Source: an uncultured Lachnospiraceae bacterium
GTDB lineage: Bacteria > Bacillota > Clostridia > Lachnospirales > Lachnospiraceae
Reading direction: 5' to 3'
Assembly (NCBI GenBank): GCA_947175845.1
Contig: CAMWOK010000030.1
Coordinates: 1-16,085 of the forward strand
Length of the DNA stretch: 16,085 bases
Below the pieces are notes generated by a model. The model was not told where the DNA came from, ran no database searches, and worked only from the letters and a program-made list of their open reading frames with translations. Shown here piece after piece: positions 7,461 through 14,737 of this stretch. The stretch's first letter is position 1, and the number at the start of each line of letters is the position of its first letter. A program made the position numbers and the translations under genes.

Positions 7461-8762
7461 TTATTTCCTGAAAAAACGTCTTTCATCCACGATTGTCACG
7501 CTTCCTTCCCCGGCCGCCCTGCCAGTCCAGACAGCTTTCTTTGCAGCCGCATTCTGTGCAAACCGGATATTGGGCCGGATACCGATAACACTGCCCACTG
7601 CATTCCTCACGCGCTTTACCACATCCGCTCTGTCTGGCTGTTCACCGGATATGCAGACGTCCACCACATCGAGATTGTGCTCTCTCCTGATATAAATTGT
7701 GTAGGATGCCCTTATATCATACAGACCGGCGAGCGCCGACTCGATTTGAAGTGCAAACACCGAATTGCCCCGGATGAAGAAGACATCATCCGTCCCCTCG
7801 CAAATTCTGTCGATTCTTGCCGTTGTCCTGCCGCACCCGCACGCCGCATAGTTGATTTTTGTCATATGCATCGTCCGGTACCGAATCAGTGGAATTCCCT
7901 CTTTCTGAAGTGTTGTAAACACCAGTTCTCCTTCGATTCCACCCGGAAGCACCAGGAGTGTGTGGGTGTCAAGTATCTCTGCCAGAAAAAAGTCCTCCTG
8001 CACATGCATGCCGCTCTGATGCCCGCACTCACATGCCACGCCCAGCCCCGTCAGAGCATTCAGCCCAAAGATATCATAGACTTTCGCGCCGAGCTTCTCC
8101 TGAATTTTTTTCCGTATGCATTCCGTCCATGCCTCGCCTCCGCAGAGTGCGGCTTTCAGGCGGAGGCTGTTTCTCAATCCGCGCTCCTCCACAATCTGCG
8201 CCACACGCAGCAGACTAGAAGGCGTGCTGACAATCCCCGTCACGCGCAGCTTCTGCATCAGCCCGATCACCGCTGACGGCCTGTCCACCGTAACCGGAAG
8301 TGCTGCCGCCCCAATCTTGTCCGCGCCGCAGCGCGCTTCCAGACAGCCGCTCTCCCCACAGCGGCATGTAGTCTGCAGCACATCTTTTTTCCCCAGATTT
8401 GCCATGGTGAGCGACCGCGCCATACACTCCCGCCAGACTTCCAGGTCCTTCTGTGTAAATCCGGTGGTCATCCCGTTCCCGGAGAGCTGATTCAACGCAT
8501 AAAACTGCGCTATCTTTCTGCCCTGCATGGCGTAGACCCCCGATGGGTATGCCTCTGCCAGATCCTCCTGCGTGGTAAAGGGAAGCTTGCCCAAATCCTC
8601 AATTCCCCGTATGTCACCCGGTTCCATCCCCAGATTTTTCATCTTTGTCCTGTAGTACGCTGCACTCCGATACATGTACTTTACAAGACTCACCAGACGC
8701 TTTCCCTGCAGGTCAGCCAGCTCGTCACGACTCATACATTCCTTTCCTTTATTCCATATCAT
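7461..8762 (-). CDS. PaaK-like adenylate-forming protein with eroded catalytic motifs
   Basis: A 433-residue member of the phenylacetate-CoA ligase family by overall layout: STPSSLL (179-185), CGGEAWTE (207-214), DIFGL (230-234) with GVACECG (241-247), GELVFTTLQKEGIPLIRYRT (278-297), CGCGRT (308-313) and a DD-FFIRGN stretch (325-333). Family members activate aryl acids with ATP and load CoA. Several key motifs are altered: the Ser/Thr/Gly phosphate loop (normally SSGTTG) reads LSGNGM at 93-98; the position of the ribose-binding Asp in YRTRD is His299; and the C-terminal lysine of the EGKA-R motif appears to be Ser421 in GEGSVTIVDERR. Cysteines at 133, 135, 140 and 145 are unusual. It may be a pseudoenzyme or have a changed reaction. 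GTGGAGGAG precedes the ATG. It heads the operon containing thiN. Confidence 0.8.
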   Translation of the reverse strand: MIWNKGKECMSRDELADLQGKRLVSLVKYMYRSAAYYRTKMKNLGMEPGDIRGIEDLGKLPFTTQEDLAEAYPSGVYAMQGRKIAQFYALNQLSGNGMTTGFTQKDLEVWRECMARSLTMANLGKKDVLQTTCRCGESGCLEARCGADKIGAAALPVTVDRPSAVIGLMQKLRVTGIVSTPSSLLRVAQIVEERGLRNSLRLKAALCGGEAWTECIRKKIQEKLGAKVYDIFGLNALTGLGVACECGHQSGMHVQEDFFLAEILDTHTLLVLPGGIEGELVFTTLQKEGIPLIRYRTMHMTKINYAACGCGRTTARIDRICEGTDDVFFIRGNSVFALQIESALAGLYDIRASYTIYIRREHNLDVVDVCISGEQPDRADVVKRVRNAVGSVIGIRPNIRFAQNAAAKKAVWTGRAAGEGSVTIVDERRFFRK

Positions 8763-8794
8763 GCATTCTCCTCCACATATGTGTTCTCTTTTTT

Positions 8795-8823
8795 ATTATC
8801 CCCCATTTATTTTTCTATTGCAA
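8795..8823 (-). promoter_or_regulatory. Promoter of the PaaK-like/thiN operon
   Basis: On the minus strand TTGCAA (8823-8818) is followed after 17 nt by GATAAT (8800-8795), which matches five of six -10 bases. The start codon lies about 33 nt downstream of the -10 box, leaving room for the GGAGGAG ribosome binding site. The -35 overlaps a small inverted repeat ATTGC-AA-GCAAT, a possible regulator site. Confidence 0.5.
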
Positions 8824-8896
8824 GCAATACTTTAAGAAAACGCACGTTCCGCTTCTGTTTTTTCTCAAAATAAAACTTTTTTGATTTTTTGATGGA

Positions 8897-8930
8897 ATAT
8901 GCTTCGGTATATGCTATAATATAAGCATAT
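8897..8930 (+). promoter_or_regulatory. Extended -10 promoter within symmetric repeats, upstream of the diguanylate cyclase
   Basis: TGCTATAAT (8912-8920) is a perfect -10 box with the extended TGn motif; no good -35 is present at normal distance, as is usual for extended -10 promoters. The box is flanked by ATATGCTT (8897-8904) and its inverted copy AAGCATAT (8923-8930), with another ATATGC at 8909-8914. The repeats could bind a regulator. The start codon lies 34 nt downstream, with TAGGAG at 8938-8943. Confidence 0.6.
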
Positions 8931-8954
8931 TAATTAGTAGGAGCGCAGCTGCAA

Positions 8955-10583
8955 ATGATAAATGGAAGCAAAATAAACTATTACAGGCTGTATATCGCAG
9001 TCTGTATCGTTATCTGCATATTTTTACTGTACATATTTTGTCACGACAAACTGACAAATAACCGCCAACCGTCCGATCGCACTGTCAGTGAATGGTCCGA
9101 CTACACCAAACTCTCATCCGCGGATCAGACCGTTGTATCAGGCAGTATTTCAGTCCAGGATCCCGTCGGCAATATCCTGGCTTTTTATACCGTACATCAA
9201 AATGCGAAGGTGTACAGCGATGGGCAGCTGCTCTACGAGTATCCTGTCAAAAACAATAATCCGTTGTCAGACTCTCCTGGTTACTGCTGGAATTTTGTCA
9301 GTCTTCCTCATAGTACAAACAGCGTCGAGATTGTCTTTTCCAGCCCTTACCCATCCTACTTGAGGCATATACCAGCTTTTTATATAGGAAATGATTTCTC
9401 ACTCCCGGCATTTATCATCGCAGACAATATCTTTCCGTTCATTCTGTGTATTATTATGTTTTCGCTGGGTTTTGTGATGGTAGAGTACCACCTGTTTGTG
9501 TCAAGAAATATCAATACAAGCGGAAAACTTTTAAAACTCGGAATTTTTTCCCTGTTTTTATCCATCTGGTCCATCAACGAGTGCAATGTCACCACGCTGA
9601 TCCTGAAAAACAATCTGGTGAGCTCATACCTGTCCTTTCTGTCATTGATGCTGCTCTCCTTTCCGCTCGCCATGTTTGTCCAGACGTTCTATGAGGACGA
9701 CAGCAAAATCTGGACCTGGTTTTACCAGCTGAACCTTGCGCAGGTTATCCTCTGCATACTGCTTCAGATTACCGGCATCGCAGATCTGAGGGAAACCTTA
9801 TGGATGACACATGCCTCGATGTACACCCTCGCCGCAATCGTTCTGACCCAGTCCTGCCGCCTGATAAAAAGAGGGCTTCACTCTCATATGATCAAAGTTC
9901 ATATGGTGTGTATCGCCGTGTGCGCACTGACTTTTTTCCTGGATATTATGGGGTTTTATTTTGGTTCGTGGGACGGCAATACATTTGGACGTCTGGGGTT
10001 TCTGGCCTATATCGTTGTGCTTGGCCTCTCCTCCGCGCGCGAGACGGTCTCTCTGATGAAAATGGGGCAGGAGGCAAATGTCTATCAGACACTCGCCTAC
10101 ACAGACCAGATGACCGGACTTTGCAACCGCACGCGCTTTTACAAGGATTTTTCAAAATTGTCGGAAAATCCTTCCGACGTGGCAGTCGTCGATTTTGACC
10201 TGAACAATCTCAAAGAAACCAACGATACCTACGGTCACAGCGCCGGGGATCAGTATATCCGATCCTGCGCTGCAATCATCGCCGAGATTTTTGATAAAAT
10301 CGGAAAGTGCTACCGGGTTGGCGGAGATGAATTTGTGGTTTTAATCGAAAATGCATCCACAGTCGATCTGACCCATTACATGACAATGCTCGAGTCGCGC
10401 GTCAACGCAGCCAACCGCACCACCAGTGCCTCAACGATAAAAATGCAGATTGCTCTTGGATATGCCGTATACTCCCCCGAGACAGATAAGAACCTGGAAG
10501 ACACTTACAACAGAGCTGACAAAATAATGTATGTAAACAAAAAAGAAAAAAAGAGATGCAACATGTCGAACAGCATATTGTGA
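8955..10583 (+). CDS. Membrane diguanylate cyclase with extracellular sensor region (GGDEF)
   Basis: A 542-residue protein predicted to make cyclic di-GMP from two GTP at the membrane. One helix (about 11-29) leads to an extracellular region (30-155), then roughly seven helices (about 157-360), resembling the 7TMR-DISM layout, then a GGDEF domain (about 380-535). The domain has the DxT-like entry TDQMTGLCNR (383-392), DFDLNNLKETND (413-424), YGH and GGDEF (456-460), so the active site is complete. The RxxD inhibitory site normally five residues before GGDEF is absent (DKIG there), so product feedback through it is unlikely. TAGGAG is 11 nt before the ATG. The first half is more AT-rich than neighbouring genes. 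It is a single-gene unit closed by a strong hairpin. The ligand is unknown. Confidence 0.9.
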   Translation: MINGSKINYYRLYIAVCIVICIFLLYIFCHDKLTNNRQPSDRTVSEWSDYTKLSSADQTVVSGSISVQDPVGNILAFYTVHQNAKVYSDGQLLYEYPVKNNNPLSDSPGYCWNFVSLPHSTNSVEIVFSSPYPSYLRHIPAFYIGNDFSLPAFIIADNIFPFILCIIMFSLGFVMVEYHLFVSRNINTSGKLLKLGIFSLFLSIWSINECNVTTLILKNNLVSSYLSFLSLMLLSFPLAMFVQTFYEDDSKIWTWFYQLNLAQVILCILLQITGIADLRETLWMTHASMYTLAAIVLTQSCRLIKRGLHSHMIKVHMVCIAVCALTFFLDIMGFYFGSWDGNTFGRLGFLAYIVVLGLSSARETVSLMKMGQEANVYQTLAYTDQMTGLCNRTRFYKDFSKLSENPSDVAVVDFDLNNLKETNDTYGHSAGDQYIRSCAAIIAEIFDKIGKCYRVGGDEFVVLIENASTVDLTHYMTMLESRVNAANRTTSASTIKMQIALGYAVYSPETDKNLEDTYNRADKIMYVNKKEKKRCNMSNSIL

Positions 10584-10590
10584 TATAAGT

Positions 10591-10632
10591 CAAAGGAAGC
10601 AGCTGCAATGAATCTCGCAGCTGCTTCCTTTG
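10591..10632 (+). terminator. Hairpin terminator after the diguanylate cyclase
   Basis: CAAAGGAAGCAGCTGC (10591-10606) and its exact complement at 10617-10632 form a perfect 16-bp stem with a 10-nt loop, 7 bp after the stop codon. A T-rich stretch follows on the plus strand. It separates two convergent genes. The minus-strand side lacks a T-run, so termination of the FliD-like gene here is less certain. Confidence 0.75.
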
Positions 10633-10670
10633 TTTCGGAATTATTTTAGGATTATTTAGGAGCTGTTTTA

Positions 10671-11432
10671 TCAGAAATACCAGCCGCTGTTACTGCCATA
10701 ATTGCCATAATTGAAATTGGAGTAACCGTCGGTGTAGTTGTTGTATCCGTTGAAGTACGAATTGCTCGTTCCGTACTTGTTGTAGGTGGAAGTCGCGCCG
10801 TACAGCTTGTTAAATGTGTTCAGGCTGTTGGCCGCCGCATTCTCGATGGTTCCCATCTTCGAACTGATATTCTCGGCAAAACCGCCGTCCTTTGCGAACA
10901 GTTCCTTCACCTTGTCGAAATCAGCCTCCTCTAGTTTCTTCGCGTCGACGGTCAGCTCACCGGACTTCGAAACCGTGATGCCAATCTCTTCGCGCGCCGT
11001 CTTGTTCGTTGAGACAATGCTGTCGAGTGTCTTCTTGAACGCAAGGTTCGCAGGGCCGGCGATATCGGTCAGACCGCCGTAAACCTCGTTAAAGTCCGCC
11101 ACGAAATTCTTGATATTCTTAAGCAGGTTGTTTCTGTCATTCTCCTGCGCCGTCTTGCCCGTCTCGTCGTCCGTGTAGGTCATCTTACCGACTTTGAGCA
11201 TATTCTCGACACTCGCCTGAATGCTGTTTGCTGACTTTTCCATCTTTTCATAGATTGCAAGCTGTTTGGTCGGTGTCTTGGACGCTAACGACGAGCTGGT
11301 GGTTCTTTTTCTGGTTGAACTGCTGTTTGACGTCGAAGTCCTGCTGCTGACAATCTTACCTGCACGGCTCCTTCTGGCATTGCGCAGGTTTCTTGACCGC
11401 AAAAGTGAATTTCTTGAACTGTTTATATTCAT
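10671..11432 (-). CDS. FliD-like (flagellar cap C-terminal) protein with Ser/Arg-rich start and Tyr/Asn/Gly-rich tail
   Basis: A 253-residue protein in three parts. Residues 1-55 are basic and Ser/Arg/Thr-rich. Residues about 57-210 are helical and resemble the C-terminal domain of flagellar cap protein FliD: a helix with NFVADFNEVY (109-118), then EEIGITVSKSGELTVDAKKL (148-167) and a DKVKELFAKDGGF stretch (173-185), which is the FliD pattern of a GI strand, a G-L-D turn and an LF helix. Residues 211-253 are low complexity, rich in Tyr, Asn, Gly and Ser, for example YNKYGTSNSYFNGY (217-230), ending in WYF. No signal peptide is present, so if exported it would need a non-Sec route such as the flagellar secretion system. 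It is far shorter than a true FliD (over 400 residues). GGGGAGAGG precedes the start. A sigma-D-like promoter lies 80-105 bp upstream. Function unknown. Confidence 0.75.
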   Translation of the reverse strand: MNINSSRNSLLRSRNLRNARRSRAGKIVSSRTSTSNSSSTRKRTTSSSLASKTPTKQLAIYEKMEKSANSIQASVENMLKVGKMTYTDDETGKTAQENDRNNLLKNIKNFVADFNEVYGGLTDIAGPANLAFKKTLDSIVSTNKTAREEIGITVSKSGELTVDAKKLEEADFDKVKELFAKDGGFAENISSKMGTIENAAANSLNTFNKLYGATSTYNKYGTSNSYFNGYNNYTDGYSNFNYGNYGSNSGWYF

Positions 11433-11510
11433 CTGAATCCTCTCCCCTTTTAATTTGCATTCCTATATGATACTTTTGTAAAGTCTGTTCCATCATTGTT
11501 TACGTAATAT

Positions 11511-11537
11511 ATATCGACCGTTCTGTATCAAATATTA
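11511..11537 (-). promoter_or_regulatory. Sigma-D (sigma-28)-like promoter upstream of the FliD-like gene
   Basis: On the minus strand TAAT (11537-11534), 15 nt, then GTCGATAT (11518-11511) matches the Firmicutes motility promoter TAAA-N15-GCCGATAT at three of four and seven of eight positions. The predicted start gives a 5' leader of about 72 nt. A sigma-A-type alternative further upstream (TAGACA, 16 nt, TAATAT) is weaker but cannot be excluded. The 157-bp gap between the flotillin and the FliD-like gene shows no convincing terminator. Confidence 0.5.
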
Positions 11538-11589
11538 ACATAATTTACAAAATTGTCTAAAAATTTGCTGCTTATAGGTCGTGGCGTCA

Positions 11590-13110
11590 CTACTCCTTTG
11601 GCTTCTGGTTCACGGTGAGGTTTACACCGTCAAGCCCGCTCACGGTGATGTTCCGGTTGACTTTGGCGTCGTAGGAGCCGGCATTGATGATGTCTGCAAG
11701 ATCGATTCCGGTTGTCTCCCGCATCGACTCAAACAGCTTTGCCATGACTGCCGGGACATTGCCCGCCACCTGGTCGACACCGCTGGCGCCGCCGTCGCCG
11801 CCGATAATCGTGATCTTGTCGATCTGAGACAGCGGCTGGGAAATCTTTTCCGCAATGTCGGGAAGCACTTTGATCATCATCTCGGCCACTGCCGCCTTGT
11901 TGTACTTCGCGTAAGCCTCCGCCTTTTTCTCCATGGCCTCCGCCTCCGCAAGTCCTCTGGCCTGTATCGCCTCCGCCTCAGCGATGCCCTTTGCGCGCAC
12001 CGCCGCTGCCTCCGCCTCGCCAAATGCCCGGATTCCCTGTGCCTCCTGCTCCTTCGAGTAGCGGTCTGCCTCCGCCTGTGCCTTTCTCGCCTCGGCTTCC
12101 CGCTGCGCCTCAAACTGCTGAGCCTCGGCTTCTTTCTGGCGCTGGTACAGCGCTGCGTCGGCCTTCTGCTGTGCCGCGTACTTTTCCGCCTCCGCCTGCT
12201 TTTTCACTTCCGCTTCCAGCGCGCGCTCCTTGACTGCGACCTGCTTCTGTTTCAGCTCAATCTCGCGCTCCTGCCTTGCGATATCCGCGTTTGCCGTGGA
12301 GATTTCTATCGTCTTTCGCTGCTCTTCCTTCTGTATCTGGTAGGCCGCGTCCGCCATCGCCTTCTTGGTGTCCGCGTCCATCTGCAGCTCGGATTTCTTG
12401 ATGGCAAGCTCATTCTGCTTCTTTGCAATCTCAGTCTGAGCCGCCACTGCCGCGTCGTTGGAATCCTTGTCCGCCGCTGCCTGCGCCACCTTGATATCGC
12501 GCTCGCTCTCGGCCCTCGCGATCGCCGCTGCCTTCTTAATTTTCACGATGTTATCAATACCGAGATTCTCAATGACGTCGTTTGCATCCACAAAATTCTG
12601 CACATTGAAGCTGATAATATCAAGTCCCATCGCCGCCAGATCCGGCTCCGCATTCTCCTTGACAAGCTCCGCAAACTTCTGACGGTCGGAGACCATCTCC
12701 TCGAGACGCATACGCCCCACAATCTCACGCACGTTGCCCTCGAGAACCTCCCGCGCGACATTTGCGATATACTCTGTATTTTTATTCAGAAAATTCTCCG
12801 CCGCAAGCCGCAGTTTGTCCGGCTGATTGCTGATCTTCACGTTGACAGTGGCGTCCACGTTGATGTTGATATAATCGGCTGTGGGCACTGCGTTGCTCGT
12901 CTTGACGTCGATCGGAATCAGCCTGAGATTGAGCTTGTCGAGCCGCTCAAAGAACGGTATCCTGATGTTGGCCCGACCGATTACGACCTTTGACTTCTTC
13001 TTGATGCCTGAGATAATAAACGCCATATCAGGCGGCGCTTTCACGTACCCTATGCACAACAGCACAATCAAAAGCACGACCACAATTACCACAATCATAA
13101 CTCCTGTCAT
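11590..13110 (-). CDS. Flotillin family protein (SPFH domain, membrane microdomain scaffold)
   Basis: About 506 residues. One N-terminal membrane helix (about 4-22, Val/Ile-rich) is followed by an SPFH/band-7 domain (about 25-195), then a long Ala/Glu/Lys/Gln-rich coiled coil (about 200-425) with repeated AEAEA-type heptads, and a C-terminal flotillin oligomerisation region. Bacterial flotillins (FloT/YuaG) scaffold functional membrane microdomains and influence secretion, signalling and cell-wall proteins. Length and layout are typical. I chose the ATG at 13110 since AAAGGAGG is correctly spaced from it; the upstream in-frame ATG at 13131 precedes that site and the ATG at 13116 is very close to it. 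The NfeD-like partner gene often found with flotillins is missing here; instead it lies between a DUF6033-like gene and a FliD-like gene. Confidence 0.93.
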   Translation of the reverse strand: MTGVMIVVIVVVLLIVLLCIGYVKAPPDMAFIISGIKKKSKVVIGRANIRIPFFERLDKLNLRLIPIDVKTSNAVPTADYININVDATVNVKISNQPDKLRLAAENFLNKNTEYIANVAREVLEGNVREIVGRMRLEEMVSDRQKFAELVKENAEPDLAAMGLDIISFNVQNFVDANDVIENLGIDNIVKIKKAAAIARAESERDIKVAQAAADKDSNDAAVAAQTEIAKKQNELAIKKSELQMDADTKKAMADAAYQIQKEEQRKTIEISTANADIARQEREIELKQKQVAVKERALEAEVKKQAEAEKYAAQQKADAALYQRQKEAEAQQFEAQREAEARKAQAEADRYSKEQEAQGIRAFGEAEAAAVRAKGIAEAEAIQARGLAEAEAMEKKAEAYAKYNKAAVAEMMIKVLPDIAEKISQPLSQIDKITIIGGDGGASGVDQVAGNVPAVMAKLFESMRETTGIDLADIINAGSYDAKVNRNITVSGLDGVNLTVNQKPKE

Positions 13111-13145
13111 TTTCATTCTCCTCCTTTGCATGAACTGTCAAACCA

Positions 13146-13196
13146 GATGCACACCCGCCAGCCTGTTTCGGCAAGTTCTTCCAGGCGGTGCGCATC
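13146..13196 (-). promoter_or_regulatory. Long stem-loop in the 5' region of the flotillin gene
   Basis: GATGCACACCCGCC (13146-13159) can pair with GGCGGTGCGCATC (13184-13196) through 13 pairs including one G-U, with one bulged base. On the minus strand it starts directly after the T-run of the upstream terminator and ends about 36 nt before the flotillin start. It could be an mRNA leader structure, a small RNA fragment or a second part of the terminator. I saw no good promoter between the upstream terminator and the flotillin, so how flotillin is transcribed is unclear. Confidence 0.4.
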
Positions 13197-13244
13197 AAAA
13201 AAAGTATGTAACCATCCAGAGCGGCGCCCCAGATGGTTACATAC
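13197..13244 (-). terminator. Intrinsic terminator after the DUF6033-like gene
   Basis: On the minus strand GTATGTAACCATC (13244-13232) pairs perfectly with GATGGTTACATAC (13216-13204) and is followed by seven T (13203-13197). This 13-bp stem with a T-run is a textbook terminator. It closes the three-gene operon that starts at 15310. The 13111-13339 gap otherwise contains only an AT-rich stretch and the flotillin leader. Confidence 0.85.
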
Positions 13245-13339
13245 AGTATATCATAATTTTATACTCCTGTCACTTTTTAACGAAAAACTGTTTTTAAAAA
13301 TACATTTTTCTGGCAATTACATTAAATTACACGTGTTAT

Positions 13340-14185
13340 TTATACTGTGGAATCAAACATGCGCCCAACCTGCCGCTCCCGGTCCGACAGAATGTTTCTC
13401 CGGAACAGGTAGTCCGCGCTCTCAATCTGCTGGATCAGATCGTCGATGGAATCCGCGGTGAAAGTCACTTCCCCCTCAGCGTCATACGCGTACTCCTCGT
13501 CTCCTGCAAGCAGCTCCTCCGTGATGACTTTGCGCTCCTTTCGGCTCTCCTCTAGCCGCTCCTGCTGCTTTTTCTGCTCTGCCTTTTTCGCGGCTTTCTT
13601 CTCCTCCGCCTTCTTTGCGGCCTTCTTCTTGGCCAGGCGCTGCTGCGCTGTCTTGTTCTGCGCTTTGAACGAACTGTCCATCGTGGCAAAGAAGGATGCT
13701 GCGCCGTTGTCGTTCACGCTCATGCCGCAGTTCTTCATGCTCAGTCCCATGTTGGCAAGCTTGTTCTTAAGCTGTGTCAGCCCGCTTGCTCCCTTGGAGA
13801 TAATGCCCTCGTACTGATTGCGGAAATTCTCATCCTCCGCCATGCGCTCGATTTTTTCCTCGTCGATCAGCACCACCATCTTGTTTGGGTTGGAGTAGCT
13901 CGACGCAGTCGCCTTGGCAAATTCTTTCTTGTCCTTGCTCACAAGGATAAAGTCCAGATTGCCGTATTTCTTTCTCAGCTCCTCATAATACTTTGCAGCC
14001 TTCTCTGTCAGCTCAGGCGTGCCGATTGTCCTGCCGCCGACCGGCGACTTTTTGGCAGTCTCCTCCTTCTTCGTGACGACAAGCTCCTCGCTCTCGTCCT
14101 TCCTCCTGCTGGTTTTTGATGTGTTGTAGTGCGCAGAAACACTCTCTGCAACGGCGGGCATACCCGCGGAAATAGTGCTCATCAT
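13340..14185 (-). CDS. DUF6033-like protein of unknown function
   Basis: A 281-residue protein. Residues 1-55 are polar and probably flexible. The core (about 56-160) has a helix followed by DFILVSKDKKEFAKA (78-92) and MVVLIDEEKIERMA (103-116), a pattern I associate with the DUF6033 family of Lachnospiraceae; this is from memory and not a search result. Residues about 178-220 are a highly charged Lys/Ala/Glu helix (repeated KKAAKKAEEKK), likely a single long helix or coiled coil. The C-terminus is acidic and then ends with ERQVGRMFDSTV. There is no signal peptide or membrane helix. GGGAGGG lies just before two adjacent ATG codons (14185 and 14182). It is the last gene of its operon. Role unknown. 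Confidence 0.75.
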   Translation of the reverse strand: MMSTISAGMPAVAESVSAHYNTSKTSRRKDESEELVVTKKEETAKKSPVGGRTIGTPELTEKAAKYYEELRKKYGNLDFILVSKDKKEFAKATASSYSNPNKMVVLIDEEKIERMAEDENFRNQYEGIISKGASGLTQLKNKLANMGLSMKNCGMSVNDNGAASFFATMDSSFKAQNKTAQQRLAKKKAAKKAEEKKAAKKAEQKKQQERLEESRKERKVITEELLAGDEEYAYDAEGEVTFTADSIDDLIQQIESADYLFRRNILSDRERQVGRMFDSTV

Positions 14186-14206
14186 TCATCCCTCCCTGAT
14201 TATTAT

Positions 14207-14230
14207 GCGGTTCAATTCCATTTGAACCGC
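14207..14230 (-). promoter_or_regulatory. Intercistronic hairpin between two operon genes
   Basis: GCGGTTCAA (14207-14215) and TTGAACCGC (14222-14230) form a perfect 9-bp stem with a 6-nt loop. There is no T-run on the minus strand, so full termination is unlikely. It may stabilise or process the transcript between the 153-codon gene and the DUF6033-like gene, which are 70 bp apart. Confidence 0.45.
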
Positions 14231-14255
14231 TGATTTGTACACATCTGTCTCTATT

Positions 14256-14717
14256 CTACGCCTTCGCCTTAAAGCCTGCGCTCTCGGCCTCCGGCGTCCA
14301 GAATATACTGTTGTAGCGCACCTGCTCCTCAATCTCGCTGACATTTGTGGTGCGGATCACGGACTGGCTCGTCATAGCGCTGCACAGCTGTCCCAGCTCA
14401 TTAAAGCGGTCTGCCGCGCAGATTTCGGTGCTGATATTATTGTAGTTGATCAGACGGCAGACGCAGCTTACGATTCTGCCCCCGGTCACGGCAGTGATGT
14501 CGTTCAGGCTTTTCATACAATCGGGAAGCTGTGAGAGATTGTCCTCAAGCCACTGTTCAATCTTCTTGTCCTTCGTCGCCCTGTAGTAGAGCCGCTCCGT
14601 GATTTCCACCCGGTACGAATCTGCCCGCATACACTCGAACGATTTTCGAACATACTTTGCATAGGCTGTGGGATTCCTGTATCTGACCTCCGATTCCCTG
14701 CTCACTTCTCTCGGCAT
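14256..14717 (-). CDS. Uncharacterised 153-residue protein
   Basis: I do not recognise this family. The protein is soluble, without a signal peptide or membrane helix. The N-terminal third is basic and helical (RNPTAYAKYVRKSF near 14-27), the middle contains TAVTGGRIVSCVCRLINYNN (75-94), and five cysteines are scattered (29, 67, 85, 87, 100). The start codon is preceded by AGGAA very close to it and AAGGGG about 14 nt away, so the ribosome binding site is weak. The gene lies 20 bp after the 190-codon gene, and low-initiation coupling to that gene is plausible. That the frame is real is supported by its place in a compact operon with no competing frame of similar quality. Confidence 0.65.
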   Translation of the reverse strand: MPREVSRESEVRYRNPTAYAKYVRKSFECMRADSYRVEITERLYYRATKDKKIEQWLEDNLSQLPDCMKSLNDITAVTGGRIVSCVCRLINYNNISTEICAADRFNELGQLCSAMTSQSVIRTTNVSEIEEQVRYNSIFWTPEAESAGFKAKA

Positions 14718-14737
14718 TTCCTAAGCTCAGTCCCCTT

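Noticed and set aside
7224..8276. A 350-codon plus-strand frame overlapping thiN and the PaaK-like gene
   Set aside because: It spans two well-supported minus-strand genes and their junction, and its translation has no domain-like features.
11880..12500. Apparent DNA repeats rich in GCCTCCGCC-type words
   Set aside because: They are codons for the Ala/Glu heptads of the flotillin coiled coil, not an independent repeat array or CRISPR.
11581..12993. A 470-codon open frame on the plus strand opposite the flotillin gene
   Set aside because: It is a Leu/Arg/Cys-rich shadow of the Ala/Glu/Lys-rich coiled coil on the other strand. It has no ribosome binding site and no domain pattern, while the flotillin frame is unmistakable.
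13111..13196. Sigma-D-like GCCGAAAC before flotillin
   Set aside because: Only six of eight -10 bases match and no TAAA-like element is found 15-16 nt upstream.
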